A DNA stretch of 64,000 bases, from contig NZ_JACNEP010000001.1 of NCBI RefSeq assembly GCF_014270035.1, positions 186,001-250,000 on the forward strand, in the 5' to 3' direction. Made by a program: the position numbers and the translations under genes. Source of the DNA: Neptunicella marina (lineage in GTDB: Bacteria; Pseudomonadota; Gammaproteobacteria; Enterobacterales; Alteromonadaceae). Each line of letters begins with the position of its first letter. Position 1 is the first letter of the stretch. The notes under the pieces are model-generated. The model had not been told where the DNA came from. It saw only the letters and a program-made list of their open reading frames with translations, and did no database searches. This document shows, piece after piece, positions 1 to 11,605 of the stretch.

Positions 1-290
1 TTAGTCAACGCACCGCTAAACAAGCGTGTGTAGTTTTGGATAACGGGTAACAAATCAGGATTATTTAACACCCGGTATTGACGGACAAGGCGTTCTATAT
101 CGTTAGCATTGTCCTGTAGTGACTCTACAGAGCGGGTTAAATCCACGGCATGGCGCGCTTGTGTGACGGCCAGATTCCCCAGATCACTCAACATACGCTG
201 ATTTTGCCAAAGCAAAACGCCCAGCGGTAACAGCGCAAACATAAAACTGACTAAGGTTAGTTGTCGTAGCGAACCCAGACGCAATTGCAT
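1..290 (-). CDS. Sensor histidine kinase, N-terminal part (runs off the window)
   Basis: The first 96 residues of a protein that continues beyond position 1; there is no stop codon before the window edge. It starts at ATG 290 and opens with a basic stretch, then a hydrophobic membrane segment (about residues 11-28), then a helical periplasmic region. The pattern 'SLRQLTLVSFMFALLPLGVLLW' style N-terminus, with a following region rich in R, S and E that ends near a 'RQYRVL' segment, resembles the GlrK/QseE family of two-component kinases (established family; my match is by memory). The kinase core itself is outside the window, so the assignment rests on the N-terminus only. The next gene on the same strand is separated by about 100 bp. 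Confidence 0.6.
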   Translation of the reverse strand, partial: MQLRLGSLRQLTLVSFMFALLPLGVLLWQNQRMLSDLGNLAVTQARHAVDLTRSVESLQDNANDIERLVRQYRVLNNPDLLPVIQNYTRLFSGALT

Positions 291-389
291 ACTTTTATCT
301 AGCTGTCCTTTTGCCTGTAAACATACAGGTACTGCATCCAAATGAAAAGCCGAACGCTGCAAGCTCACTCAGATTCGGCTATCACTTAA

Positions 390-680
390 TTAACTATCAC
401 TTCCTTGCAAAAATGACTGGGCTTTATCCATTTCAGCCTGACTCAACTGACCATCGCCATTGGTATCAATTTTACCAAATGACGCCAGTAACACAGGGTC
501 GGCCATGGCTTCTTTGATCGTTAATTTACCGTCTTCATCCTGATCCAGCCTGGCAATCCAATGATTAACTGCGGCAACCTTTTCCGGACTAACTTTTGGT
601 GCATCAGGCATTTTTTCGTTGTCAGCAAACACCATGCTGGTCACTGTTAACAATCCACTTATTAATACGACTTTGTTCAT
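390..680 (-). CDS. Secreted EF-hand calcium-binding protein
   Basis: A 96-residue exported protein with two EF-hand loops. The signal peptide covers about residues 1-19 (MNKVV...MVFAD). Loop 1 is at about residues 46-57 (DQDEDGKLTIKE) and loop 2 at about 72-83 (DTNGDGQLSQAE). Both have Asp/Asn at loop positions 1, 3 and 5 and Glu at 12, as Ca2+ binding needs. I place the start at ATG 680 because a GGGAGATTAGG ribosome site precedes it; an in-frame start 33 bp upstream has none and would put charged residues before the signal peptide. Small periplasmic EF-hand proteins of this type are common in marine gammaproteobacteria and mostly have no known partner. The role, as Ca2+ buffer or sensor, is inference. 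Confidence 0.8.
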   Translation of the reverse strand: MNKVVLISGLLTVTSMVFADNEKMPDAPKVSPEKVAAVNHWIARLDQDEDGKLTIKEAMADPVLLASFGKIDTNGDGQLSQAEMDKAQSFLQGSDS

Positions 681-921
681 CCTAATCTCCCAGCTTACAC
701 GTCGTTTCACCACTATGGTGAGTAACGTGTTTATAACTAATCAAAGTTAGTGCCAAGAATATATTTTTATTTAAAATCAATTATATACGTTAGATTTAGA
801 TGTAAAAAAGGTGATGAGAACACAGAAGCTGTAGCAAATTTGCAACAGCTCCTGCAAAGGAAAAGAAAATATATTTAATTTCAGTTAGTTACGGTGTCGT
901 TAAAAAGTATCTTATTCACAA

Positions 922-1368
922 TCAGGCTGGAACTACCTTTAACTTAGCCTGAATGTAATCACTATGATTCAGATAGATTAGATCAGAAATTTTACGGATA
1001 AGCAGTTCTTCATGACCATCCAGAGCTTGATCAGCATAAGCCAGCTGCCAAAGCTGCAAAATAAACTGCTGTTTTTGCTCCCGGCTACATTGCTCGTTGA
1101 TTACGCGTGTATATTGAACCATATCAACCGCTTCTTCAGCGTAATCTTTAGCTGATTGCATTAATTCATTTAATTCATCAGTTGAGAGACTAAAAGAATC
1201 TGAGAGTAATTGACGTAACAGGGTTAACTCTTGCTCATCTATTTTATGATCTGCACGAATGATTTCGTAAAACATGACTGCGGTGGCAATTTTAAGAGTG
1301 TGCTCAGATGAGGATTGCTGAGACGGATTGAGATTCTGTTCAAACCAACGTAAAAGCTTGTTGAGCAA
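922..1368 (-). CDS. TerB-like family protein of unknown function
   Basis: A 148-residue, all-helical acidic protein. The layout of a helix ending in 'RADHKIDEQE', a second set of helices and then 'YADQALDGHEELLIRKISDL' matches the TerB-like fold (COG4103-type), in which paired acidic D/E-rich turns may bind metal. I choose a TTG start at 1368 because AAGGAG lies five bases upstream; a longer reading to 1437 adds 23 residues with no ribosome site. It has no signal peptide and is probably cytoplasmic. TerB-like proteins were named after tellurite-resistance operons, but single genes like this one have no established function. The neighbouring acetyltransferase lies 80 bp upstream. Confidence 0.7.
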   Translation of the reverse strand: MLNKLLRWFEQNLNPSQQSSSEHTLKIATAVMFYEIIRADHKIDEQELTLLRQLLSDSFSLSTDELNELMQSAKDYAEEAVDMVQYTRVINEQCSREQKQQFILQLWQLAYADQALDGHEELLIRKISDLIYLNHSDYIQAKLKVVPA

Positions 1369-1449
1369 AAGAGTCTCCTTTTTCTTTAACATGAAATCAT
1401 AATAAGTGTGAGTGACAGGAACCGGAATGGTTCCCATCAGGTTTAAACA

Positions 1450-1899
1450 CTATTTATTCTGATACATAAAATATTCACACTCTTGCATACCAAGTGCCTG
1501 ATAGGTTTTCTGCGCAGCGATATTTTCTTTTTCCACATACAAACGGAATCCGCACACACCCGTTTGTTTTTCTGCCAGAGCTTTAACTTCATTATACAGA
1601 GCAGTATATAAACCCTGACGTCGAAAATCCGGCATTACGTACACACTTTGAATCCACCAAAACAGACCATTACGCCAGTCGCTCCATTCGTAGGTCACCA
1701 TTAATCCAGCCGCTATCTCGCCATCAGTCTCAGCCACTAAATAAAAGCCATACTCCGGTTGATTAATTAACCTTGCTACGCCTTGCGTCAAAGTGTCTTT
1801 ATCCAGCACTTTACCTTCGGTTTCATGCGCCATCGCCTGGTTAAAATTTACCAAAGCATTGATATCATCAGGAGTCGCACGGCGAATTGTTGTTGTCAT
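1450..1899 (-). CDS. GNAT family N-acetyltransferase
   Basis: A 149-residue GNAT-fold protein. It opens with the typical 'IRRATPDDINALVNF' strand-helix start. The acetyl-CoA pyrophosphate loop is seen as 'RRQGLYTAL' (about residues 97-105) after the strand 'SVYVMPDFR', and a C-terminal 'AQKTYQALGMQECEYFMY' closes the fold. It should transfer an acetyl group from acetyl-CoA to an amine; the substrate cannot be read from sequence. A GAGAGATAATT ribosome site precedes the ATG. It is separated from the divergent YciH gene by about 160 bp, so it is probably transcribed alone or with the TerB-like gene downstream. Confidence 0.85.
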   Translation of the reverse strand: MTTTIRRATPDDINALVNFNQAMAHETEGKVLDKDTLTQGVARLINQPEYGFYLVAETDGEIAAGLMVTYEWSDWRNGLFWWIQSVYVMPDFRRQGLYTALYNEVKALAEKQTGVCGFRLYVEKENIAAQKTYQALGMQECEYFMYQNK

Positions 1900-2063
1900 A
1901 ATTATCTCTCTTTATCTTTTAGGTTTAATAATGGTGGCTGAATCGATAATTTCAATCCTGAAAATGTGATAACTTTTCATACAGTTTTACGTTGATAAAC
2001 ATAGGCATAGCAGCAAATTTTTACTAAAATCCCTCCTTTAAATAATATGCGTAGAGAGCGTCA

Positions 2064-2390
2064 ATGAAAGACTCAAACAGCCAACTGGTATACAGCACGG
2101 ATGGCGGAAGAATTGAGGAGCCCAAACAGCAACAAACGCGTCTTAAAGGTGACGGAATTATTCGTATACGTCGTGAAACCAAAGGCCGTAAAGGCAAAGG
2201 CGTAATCACCATTAGCGGTATAGACAAGGATGATAACGAACTCAAAAAAATCTGTACTGAGCTAAAAAAGAAATGTGGAACCGGTGGAGCCCTGAAAGAT
2301 GGCATTATCGAAATTCAGGGGGATAACCGTGAAAAAGTGATGGAAATTCTGCAAAAACAGGGTTTTACCGTTAAACTTGCCGGTGGCTAA
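2064..2390 (+). CDS. yciH: SUI1/YciH family translation factor
   Basis: A 108-residue protein. The basic, glycine-rich 'RIRRETKGRKGKGVITISG' segment followed by 'CTELKKKCGTGGALKDGIIEIQGD' is the SUI1/eIF1 signature, and the C-terminus 'LQKQGFTVKLAGG' is typical of bacterial YciH. In eukaryotes eIF1 polices start-codon choice; bacterial YciH affects initiation fidelity in vitro, and its role in the cell is less certain (established knowledge). The family length is about 105-115 residues, so this copy is complete. It lies 23 bp upstream of the double-receiver gene on the same strand, and co-transcription is likely. Confidence 0.93.
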   Translation: MKDSNSQLVYSTDGGRIEEPKQQQTRLKGDGIIRIRRETKGRKGKGVITISGIDKDDNELKKICTELKKKCGTGGALKDGIIEIQGDNREKVMEILQKQGFTVKLAGG

Positions 2391-2413
2391 GCAAAAAATT
2401 CAACAGGAATCCA

Positions 2414-3214
2414 ATGGAACATCAAGTCGTTTTATCTGAACTCAGTATTTTGCTGGTTGAGCCGTCCGATACTCAGCAAAAAATCATTTCCGGCATGCTC
2501 GAAAAAGAGCAGGTTGGACAAATTATTGCCGTCGGCTCCGTGAGTGATGCATTAGCCGAGCTGGACAAACACGCAGTGGATTTAGTGGTAAGCGCCATGT
2601 ATTTTGGCGATGGAACCGGGCTGGATTTATTGCAAAAAATGAAAGGGCAATCCAATGCCAACAGCATTCCATTTATGCTGGTATCCAGTGAGTTCAGACA
2701 AGCTAAACTGGAAGAATTTAAACAATCAGGTGTGGTGGCCATATTACCTAAACCATTTGAACCGATTCATTTAACACGTGCATTAATGGCAACGCTGGAT
2801 GTTATCAATACCGTCGAAGTGGATTTGGATTTATTTGATATTGCTGATGTAAGAGTCTTGCTGGTGGATGACAGCCGTTTGGCACGTAATCATATTCGCC
2901 GGGTACTTGAAAGTATGGGATTAAGAAACATCAAAGAAGCAGAAAACGGCGCATATGCTGTCACCTGCTTAAAAGATGAAACCTTTGATCTGGTCGTCAC
3001 AGATTACAATATGCCGGAAATGGATGGTCGTGAACTGGCGGAGTTTATCCGCTTTAATCAGTCCACCTCGCATATTCCTATCATTATGGTGACCTCAGAG
3101 GCCAATACCGCCCATATGAGTAACGTACAACAAACCGGGGTAAACGCATTATGTGACAAACCCTTTGAGCCTGCCGAAGTAAGAGAAATGCTGGTACGCT
3201 TACTTAATGCCTGA
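2414..3214 (+). CDS. Response regulator with two receiver domains, the first degenerate
   Basis: A 266-residue protein made of two CheY-like domains and no output domain. Receiver 2 (about residues 145-264) is canonical: acidic pair D152-D153, phospho-acceptor D197 in 'VVTDYNMPEMDG', T227 and K249 in 'CDKPFEP'. Receiver 1 (about 9-125) aligns well at its C-terminal 'LPKPFEP' (K113), but where the acceptor Asp should be it has Ala (A61 in 'VVSAMYFGDG'), and its acidic pair is E-P instead of D-D. It therefore cannot be phosphorylated in the usual way and may act in dimerisation or partner binding. No kinase gene is adjacent; the orphan kinase at 28127 is one possible partner in this window, without direct evidence. 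Confidence 0.88.
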   Translation: MEHQVVLSELSILLVEPSDTQQKIISGMLEKEQVGQIIAVGSVSDALAELDKHAVDLVVSAMYFGDGTGLDLLQKMKGQSNANSIPFMLVSSEFRQAKLEEFKQSGVVAILPKPFEPIHLTRALMATLDVINTVEVDLDLFDIADVRVLLVDDSRLARNHIRRVLESMGLRNIKEAENGAYAVTCLKDETFDLVVTDYNMPEMDGRELAEFIRFNQSTSHIPIIMVTSEANTAHMSNVQQTGVNALCDKPFEPAEVREMLVRLLNA

Positions 3215-3231
3215 TAGTGATTAAAATCCTG

Positions 3232-3259
3232 AAAGGGTCAGCAACTGCTGACCCTTTTT
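3232..3259. terminator. Bidirectional intrinsic terminator between yciH-receiver unit and acnA
   Basis: A perfect 12-bp inverted repeat AAAGGGTCAGCA / TGCTGACCCTTT with a 2-base loop, followed by T-runs on the plus strand and, because the stem starts with AAA, A/T flanks on the other. It sits between two convergent genes and can serve both. Confidence 0.9.
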
Positions 3260-3278
3260 CATTTTTCAGCGAACACGC

Positions 3279-6014
<2,736 letters not shown>

Positions 6015-6108
6015 GAATGATTACTCCTTTAAAAATTAATTTAGATCACCATCTATTTATTAATCACCGACAAAATAGTTGGTGGCTCACACTATTACTG
6101 GAGGCGAA

Positions 6109-7479
6109 ATGACACAATTCAAGGTACAGCATGACAGTATGGGCGACGTTGAAGTACCTGCCAATGTCTATTATCAGGCACAAACCCAGCGGGCACACGA
6201 TAACTTCACCTTTTCCAATCGCCCCATGGATTCAGCAATCATCGATGCCCTTATCGACATTAAAGCAGCGGCAGCGCACGCCAATAAAGAACTCCGGCAG
6301 TTACCTGAATCAATTGCCAACGCGATAATTGAAGCCTGCACACAGGCCAAATCTCTCGACAAAAAACAGCATTTTCCACTGGATGTATTTCAAACTGGTT
6401 CAGGCACCAGCTCCAACATGAATGTTAATGAAGTGATATCAACACTGGCCTCAGAAAAATCATCGCTTCAGATACATCCGAATGATCATGTCAATATGGC
6501 CCAGAGCAGTAATGACGTGATCCCTACCGCCATTCAAATGGCATCAGTAACAACACTTCAGGCACTGTATAAACAACTGGAGGCTCTGACTGAGCGGCTC
6601 CGCAATCTGGCACAACAGCATCAACAGACAGTCAAAAATGGCCGTACCCATTTAATGGATGCCATGCCGGTAACCTTGTCACAGGAATTAACCAGCTGGC
6701 AACAACAGCTTATTGCAGCACAAAATGCACTTAAGTTCAGTCAACAGGAACTTTGTCGATTACCCCTTGGAGGCACTGCAGTTGGCAGCGGTATTAATGC
6801 CCATCCTGATTTTGCACGACTATGTGTAAAATATTTACAACAGTCAGATCATTCCCTCTGGGAAAACGCCCCTCACCCGGCGCTACTTATGAGCGCTCAG
6901 GATCACCAGTTACGACTCATGTCTGCGCTAAAATCACTGGCAGTAGCCTTACTTAAAATCAGCAATGACCTGCGCTGGATGAATTCTGGTCCCATTGGTG
7001 GATTACAGGAAATTCAGTTACAGGCATTACAACCCGGTTCTTCTATTATGCCAGGTAAAGTTAACCCGGTGATTCCGGAAGCGGTAGCCATGATCGCCGC
7101 CGAAGTCATTGGCAATGAAACCACCGTGACGGTCGCGGCACAATCCGGTAATTTCCAATTAAATGTGATGTTGCCAATTATTGGTGATAAAACCCTGAGC
7201 AGTATCAGGTTGCTCAGTAATGCAATGGAAAGCCTGACAAATAAAGTGTTTCAACAATTCAGGGTAAATACGCAGTCGATGCTGCAAACTGTGGCCAGAA
7301 ATCCGGTGTTAGCCACCGCACTTAATGGTGAAATTGGTTATGAAAAAGCCGCTGTCATAGCTAAAAGAGCGGATAAAGAAGGTAAAACAGTTAAGCAAAT
7401 TGCACTGGAGGAAACGAATTTATCTGAACAACAACTGGACAAACTTCTCGATCCATTGCATCTGGCACACCCTTACTGA
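6109..7479 (+). CDS. fumC: Fumarate hydratase class II
   Basis: A 456-residue class II fumarase that hydrates fumarate to L-malate without an iron-sulfur cluster. The superfamily signature 'GSSIMPGKVNP' is present at about residues 310-320, with 'GRTHLMDAMPVT' and 'TGSGTSSNMNVNEV' as the other two active-site segments. I place the start at ATG 6109, which has GGAGG five bases upstream; an earlier in-frame start at 6079 lacks this. The second, cluster-containing class I fumarase lies at 21694, so this organism has both isozymes. In E. coli FumC takes over when iron is short or superoxide high; here its neighbour acnA points to the same theme, but that is inference. Confidence 0.95.
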   Translation: MTQFKVQHDSMGDVEVPANVYYQAQTQRAHDNFTFSNRPMDSAIIDALIDIKAAAAHANKELRQLPESIANAIIEACTQAKSLDKKQHFPLDVFQTGSGTSSNMNVNEVISTLASEKSSLQIHPNDHVNMAQSSNDVIPTAIQMASVTTLQALYKQLEALTERLRNLAQQHQQTVKNGRTHLMDAMPVTLSQELTSWQQQLIAAQNALKFSQQELCRLPLGGTAVGSGINAHPDFARLCVKYLQQSDHSLWENAPHPALLMSAQDHQLRLMSALKSLAVALLKISNDLRWMNSGPIGGLQEIQLQALQPGSSIMPGKVNPVIPEAVAMIAAEVIGNETTVTVAAQSGNFQLNVMLPIIGDKTLSSIRLLSNAMESLTNKVFQQFRVNTQSMLQTVARNPVLATALNGEIGYEKAAVIAKRADKEGKTVKQIALEETNLSEQQLDKLLDPLHLAHPY

Positions 7480-7501
7480 AGCTGTATCATATGGATAACA
7501 A

Positions 7502-8218
7502 TCAGGGATAACGGTACTGGATAGTCGCCTGATAATTATGATTAGCCACCTGACCTGTGTCATCCAGCGCTGCGATATTGGTTAACCCCGAAAACCGCAG
7601 CAGTCTCTGTTGTTTGTCAAAAACCAGCGTGATGGGATCCACTACCAGTGACACCCAAAAGCTATCCGGTTTTATTTCAAATACCACTGTATCAGCTGAC
7701 TGATTTAATTTAGATAAGGTAAATTCCACCAGTTTAGCCCGGTCAATGGCCAGAAAATAAAAGGATATGGCGTTGCCCGCAACTAATTGTAACCAGTACT
7801 GCTGAATTAAACGTTCAAAACCGGCATCCACCACTACAGGCTTATCACTGGGCAGGGGCAGCTTTTTGCTGGTAAGTTCATCTTTTATACGATAATTAAC
7901 ATACAACTGCTTGTTATCATGCCTCACCTGGGTCTGACTATCATTGCGAAAATCATTAAAGATAAGGTCTGGCATTAATGGCTCATCACCATAAGTTAAG
8001 GATTTAATCGCAAACGCTTTATCATCGGTATAAAAATAACTCACGGTTGCATCCACAAGTCGCTGCTTTGAATCAGTTGTTATCTTTAACGATTCACGAT
8101 AGAGCACTTGTCCCTTGTCCGGGTCTTTGGCAATACCCTCAATCGCCAATTGCTGCTGTGCTTGCAGTGGCAATACGACAAGGGATAACAATACAATAAT
8201 GACTGGTTTTACTAACAT
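7502..8218 (-). CDS. Exported protein of unknown function, last gene of the photo-oxidative operon
   Basis: A 238-residue protein with a clear signal peptide (about residues 1-20, cut after 'LPLQA') and an otherwise beta-rich, polar sequence with no cysteine. I do not recognise a named domain. The text has an outer-membrane or periplasmic beta-sheet flavour: alternating strands such as 'LYVNYRIKDEL', 'VVFEIKPDSFWVSLVVDPITLVFD'. This last segment resembles proteins that associate with the inner face of the outer membrane or carry lipid. It is 30 bp behind the cfa-like gene, the final gene of the sigma-ChrR regulon, so a role in membrane lipids under light stress is a reasonable inference. Confidence 0.75.
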   Translation of the reverse strand: MLVKPVIIVLLSLVVLPLQAQQQLAIEGIAKDPDKGQVLYRESLKITTDSKQRLVDATVSYFYTDDKAFAIKSLTYGDEPLMPDLIFNDFRNDSQTQVRHDNKQLYVNYRIKDELTSKKLPLPSDKPVVVDAGFERLIQQYWLQLVAGNAISFYFLAIDRAKLVEFTLSKLNQSADTVVFEIKPDSFWVSLVVDPITLVFDKQQRLLRFSGLTNIAALDDTGQVANHNYQATIQYRYP

Positions 8219-8247
8219 ACCAAGCTCTTTTTACCGGAAAATACAAC

Positions 8248-9495
8248 TCAGGCAACAAATGGACGCGCCATTAACACATGGCTGACACCTATGCTGCGTT
8301 GATTAAATCCCCCCTGACAATACGCCAGATAGAAATGCCACATACGCATAAACTCATCGTTAAAACCCAGCGCCTTTATTTTATCGCGGTTAACATGGAA
8401 CGCCTGCTCCCAGCATGCCAGTGTTCTGGCGTAATGTTCGGCATAATCCTGCTGATTGACCAGCCGAAAATCACTGGCATCACGCATGGCAGTAAGTAAT
8501 GCCTGTACCGATGGCAAAAAACCACCCGGGAAGATATATTTCTGAATAAAATCGACCCGGAATTTGGCTTTTTCATATCGTTGCTCGGCAATCGTTATCG
8601 ACTGCAGCAGCATCAGCCCACCGGGCTTAATCAACTGATGACAACGTTTAAAAAACACCGGTAAATAACGCCAGCCAATCGCTTCGATCATTTCCACGGA
8701 TACCAGCTTATCGAATTGACCTTGTAAATCACGATAATCACTTTGTAATAAGGTGATTCTGTCGGTTAACCCCTCTCGTTCAACCCATTGTTTGGCATGC
8801 AAGTATTGTTGTTGGGATATGGTTGTGGTGGTTACTTTGCAACCATAATGTTTTGCCGCATAAATCGCCATTGCCCCCCAACCTGTACCAATTTCGAGTA
8901 GATGATCTTCTTCACTCAGTTCAAGTTTGTCGCAAATAACTTTAAGTTTGTGTTCGGATGCTTGTTGCATGGTGGCATTTTCATGCGGAAAAATACCGGC
9001 CGAGTACATCATGGTCGGGTCAAGAAATAAGCTAAAAAATTCATTACCTAAATCGTAGTGTGCGGCAATATTTCGGCGAGAACCTTTTGGGGTGTTACGG
9101 CGATACCAGTGCAGGAGCCTGGCTAATGGCTGTGTAAACAAGGCGGTTATTTTCTCCAGCCCATCTAACGCATCACTGTTGGCCACCAGTAATTCAACTA
9201 ACGCCACCAGATTTGGGCTGCGCCAGTCCCCACTCATGTAAGATTCCGCTGCACCAATACTGCCACCTAACATCACTTCCACATAAAAATTGTTGTCTGC
9301 AACATCAATTTCTGCCACTAAATGCGGATAGTCAGATTGTACACTGCCAAATTGAAATTTTTCGCTACCTTCTTTAACCGTTAGCTGACCAAAACGTAAA
9401 GCGTTTAGCTTGGCAAACACCAGTTTACGTGAGACTGACTGAACAAAAGAATTAGAAGACTTACTGGATGTCAGGGATATATCTGAGTTTGCCAT
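8248..9495 (-). CDS. cfa: Cyclopropane-fatty-acyl-phospholipid synthase-like methyltransferase
   Basis: A 415-residue SAM-dependent enzyme that adds a methylene or methyl group to unsaturated acyl chains of membrane phospholipid. The N-terminal lipid-binding part (about 1-130) precedes the family segment 'YDLGNEFFSLFLDPTMMYSAG'. The SAM site is 'LLEIGTGWGAMAIYAA' at about residues 190-215, with 'VSVEMIEAIGWRYLPVFF' following. In alphaproteobacteria cfaA is a core member of the singlet-oxygen sigma factor regulon, and it also makes furan fatty acid precursors there (established knowledge). Its place in this operon fits that set exactly. It is 65 bp downstream of the DUF1365 gene, the largest gap inside the operon. 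Confidence 0.92.
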   Translation of the reverse strand: MANSDISLTSSKSSNSFVQSVSRKLVFAKLNALRFGQLTVKEGSEKFQFGSVQSDYPHLVAEIDVADNNFYVEVMLGGSIGAAESYMSGDWRSPNLVALVELLVANSDALDGLEKITALFTQPLARLLHWYRRNTPKGSRRNIAAHYDLGNEFFSLFLDPTMMYSAGIFPHENATMQQASEHKLKVICDKLELSEEDHLLEIGTGWGAMAIYAAKHYGCKVTTTTISQQQYLHAKQWVEREGLTDRITLLQSDYRDLQGQFDKLVSVEMIEAIGWRYLPVFFKRCHQLIKPGGLMLLQSITIAEQRYEKAKFRVDFIQKYIFPGGFLPSVQALLTAMRDASDFRLVNQQDYAEHYARTLACWEQAFHVNRDKIKALGFNDEFMRMWHFYLAYCQGGFNQRSIGVSHVLMARPFVA

Positions 9496-9560
9496 TTAGC
9501 ACTCCATGTTTTGTGTTTTTCCCTTTTACGTACCCGGCAAATATTTGGATCAGAAAAACG

Positions 9561-10340
9561 TTATTTTTTTAATGGATGAGAGTAAAAAGTTAATCCTTTA
9601 AGCCATAAGCGTAATGCGTGCCAGTAAATGCCTAATACAACTTTGGCGGTCATTAATGGAAACCGCCAGATATAACGCCCAACGCCGTCCGATAAAGGAG
9701 AAGCATCAAACGAAAATGTCGCAACAAAGTGCTTCTTATGATCACTTTTATGCCAGTTTTCAATACTGACCTGCACATTATTAGCCGGTTGAGTAAGACG
9801 CCATTGATAACACATATTCATGGGATGAAAAGGTGACACATGAAAGGCTTTATCGTGCTCATACTGTATGGATTGATTAGGCTTGTCAGAAGGCTCCGTA
9901 CAGGGAATAACGTAAGCATGGCGTTCATTCCAGGGGGTATTAGACACTTCGGCTAACACTGCACATAATTGATTATTAGCATCAAAACAGTAATATAACG
10001 ACAGTGGATTAAACACATAGCCCAGAAAACGTGGCTGTGTTAGTACAAATACCTGTTTAATCTCTGGCAACGTTATCTTTGCAGGCCAGTCGCACCTGAC
10101 CTTGTCAATCACCGCCTGTTTCAACGAAGTATTCTGTGGCGCAAAATAATCACGACGATAAACGCTTAACCAATTAAATTTATTTAACGACAAAAACCGC
10201 TGATTCAGACACTGCTGATCAATATCATCAATGTCCAGATACAACATAAACATATCCATACTGATATTATGTTTTTTAGGCACAAACCGCTTATGCAGGA
10301 CGGTTCCACTGTAAACACAATTTTGTTGTCGCCAGCCCAT
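9561..10340 (-). CDS. DUF1365 family protein
   Basis: A 259-residue protein with the DUF1365 hallmarks: an early 'VLHKRFVPKKHNISMDMFMLYLDID', then 'PRFLGYVFNPLSLYYCFD' and 'AEVSNTPWNERHAYVIP', then 'FHVSPFHPMNMCYQW'. The conserved His and Asn/Pro residues suggest a binding site, but no reaction has been established to my knowledge. DUF1365 genes lie between an FAD oxidoreductase and a cfa-type methyltransferase in many proteobacteria, so the three probably act on the same membrane lipid. It starts directly after the stop codon of the FAD gene (no spacer), which suggests translational coupling. Confidence 0.9.
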   Translation of the reverse strand: MGWRQQNCVYSGTVLHKRFVPKKHNISMDMFMLYLDIDDIDQQCLNQRFLSLNKFNWLSVYRRDYFAPQNTSLKQAVIDKVRCDWPAKITLPEIKQVFVLTQPRFLGYVFNPLSLYYCFDANNQLCAVLAEVSNTPWNERHAYVIPCTEPSDKPNQSIQYEHDKAFHVSPFHPMNMCYQWRLTQPANNVQVSIENWHKSDHKKHFVATFSFDASPLSDGVGRYIWRFPLMTAKVVLGIYWHALRLWLKGLTFYSHPLKK

Positions 10341-11603
10341 TTACCAGTCGATCCCCAGCTGCTTAACCACACGGATGGCGCTGTTAACGCCGTCTTCATG
10401 AAAACCGTTAAACCAGTATGCGCCACAATAGTGAGTATGTTGCTGATTATTAATTTGGCTAAAACGTTGTTGCGCATCCATCGCATCAAGAGTAAACACA
10501 GGATGACTGTAACGATATTGCTTCAATATTTTTGCGGGATCGATATCCTGCGTACGATTCAAAGTAACTAAAATCGGTGTTTTGCATTCGAAGTTTTGCA
10601 GTAAATTCATGTAATAGGTCAGCATCGCCATATGAGATGTGTACTGGGGCAGATGATAATTCCAGCTGGCCCACGCCAGATCTTTATTCGGCATAAAACG
10701 CCGGTCCGTGTGCAGCACTACATCATTTTCCTGATAACCAATAGCACCCAGCACCGCCTGTTCCTGCATGGTTGGTTGTGCCAGCATAGATAACGCCTGA
10801 TCACTGTGACATGCCAGAACAACCTCATCAAATTGTTGTTTATGGCCATCGGAAAAACACAAGGTAACCCCCTGTTTGTCACGTTCAATGGTTTTTACCG
10901 CACAATTTATGTGAACATTCTGCCTAAACGGAGCAATTAAAGGCTCGACATAACTGCTGGAACCACCGGTCAATACATGCCATACCGGACGATTATTGAT
11001 ACTAAGCAATCCATGGTGCTTGAAGAAACGCAGAAAAAACAACAGCGGGAAATCTCGCATCATGTCAAAAGAAGCTGACCAGATAGCCGCTCCCATAGGA
11101 ATAATATAATAGTCCTGAAACCAGCGACCATATCCGCCTTGTTGCAGAAACTCTCCTACTGTCTGGCTGGCAGATATATCACCTTTTTCAAGTGCGGCTA
11201 ACGCGTCACGATTAAAACGCAAAATATCTGCAACCATCTTCCAAAACGCCGGACGTAACAGGTTTCGCCGCTGGGCAAATAAGCTATTGAGGCTGGTGCC
11301 ACTGTATTCAAGACCGGTATTTTCGCAACGCACACTGAAACTCATATTTGACGTTTCACTTTTAATACCAATCTCGTCCATCAAACGAATAAAGTTAGGA
11401 TAAGTACGATCATTAAACACAATAAAGCCGGTATTTACCGGATAAATCGTGTCATCAATCTCAATTTGTTCCGTGTGCGTATGACCACCTAAGTAATCGT
11501 TGGCTTCAAACAAACTGACCTGATGTTTTTTACTTAAAAGGTACCCCGCAGTTAAACCTGAAATCCCCGAACCCACTACTGCAATCTTTTTACCTGCGGT
11601 CAT
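10341..11603 (-). CDS. FAD-dependent amine oxidase-like oxidoreductase
   Basis: A 420-residue flavoprotein. The N-terminal dinucleotide-binding motif 'VVGSGISGLTAGYLLSKKH' (residues 8-26) is followed by 'FEANDYLGGHTHT', the amine-oxidase/protoporphyrinogen-oxidase style second motif. The C-terminal 'HYCGAYWFNGFHEDGVNSA' closes the FAD site. Members of this family sit with DUF1365 and cfa genes and are thought to desaturate or oxidise fatty acyl chains or related lipids, but the substrate is not established. It lies 2 bp from the SDR gene upstream. In the operon context it likely acts in membrane lipid change after light stress. Confidence 0.9.
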   Translation of the reverse strand: MTAGKKIAVVGSGISGLTAGYLLSKKHQVSLFEANDYLGGHTHTEQIEIDDTIYPVNTGFIVFNDRTYPNFIRLMDEIGIKSETSNMSFSVRCENTGLEYSGTSLNSLFAQRRNLLRPAFWKMVADILRFNRDALAALEKGDISASQTVGEFLQQGGYGRWFQDYYIIPMGAAIWSASFDMMRDFPLLFFLRFFKHHGLLSINNRPVWHVLTGGSSSYVEPLIAPFRQNVHINCAVKTIERDKQGVTLCFSDGHKQQFDEVVLACHSDQALSMLAQPTMQEQAVLGAIGYQENDVVLHTDRRFMPNKDLAWASWNYHLPQYTSHMAMLTYYMNLLQNFECKTPILVTLNRTQDIDPAKILKQYRYSHPVFTLDAMDAQQRFSQINNQQHTHYCGAYWFNGFHEDGVNSAIRVVKQLGIDW

Positions 11604-11605
11604 TA

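Noticed and set aside
2024-2305. 93-codon frame antisense to yciH
   Set aside because: It is a shadow; the plus-strand SUI1 signature is unambiguous.
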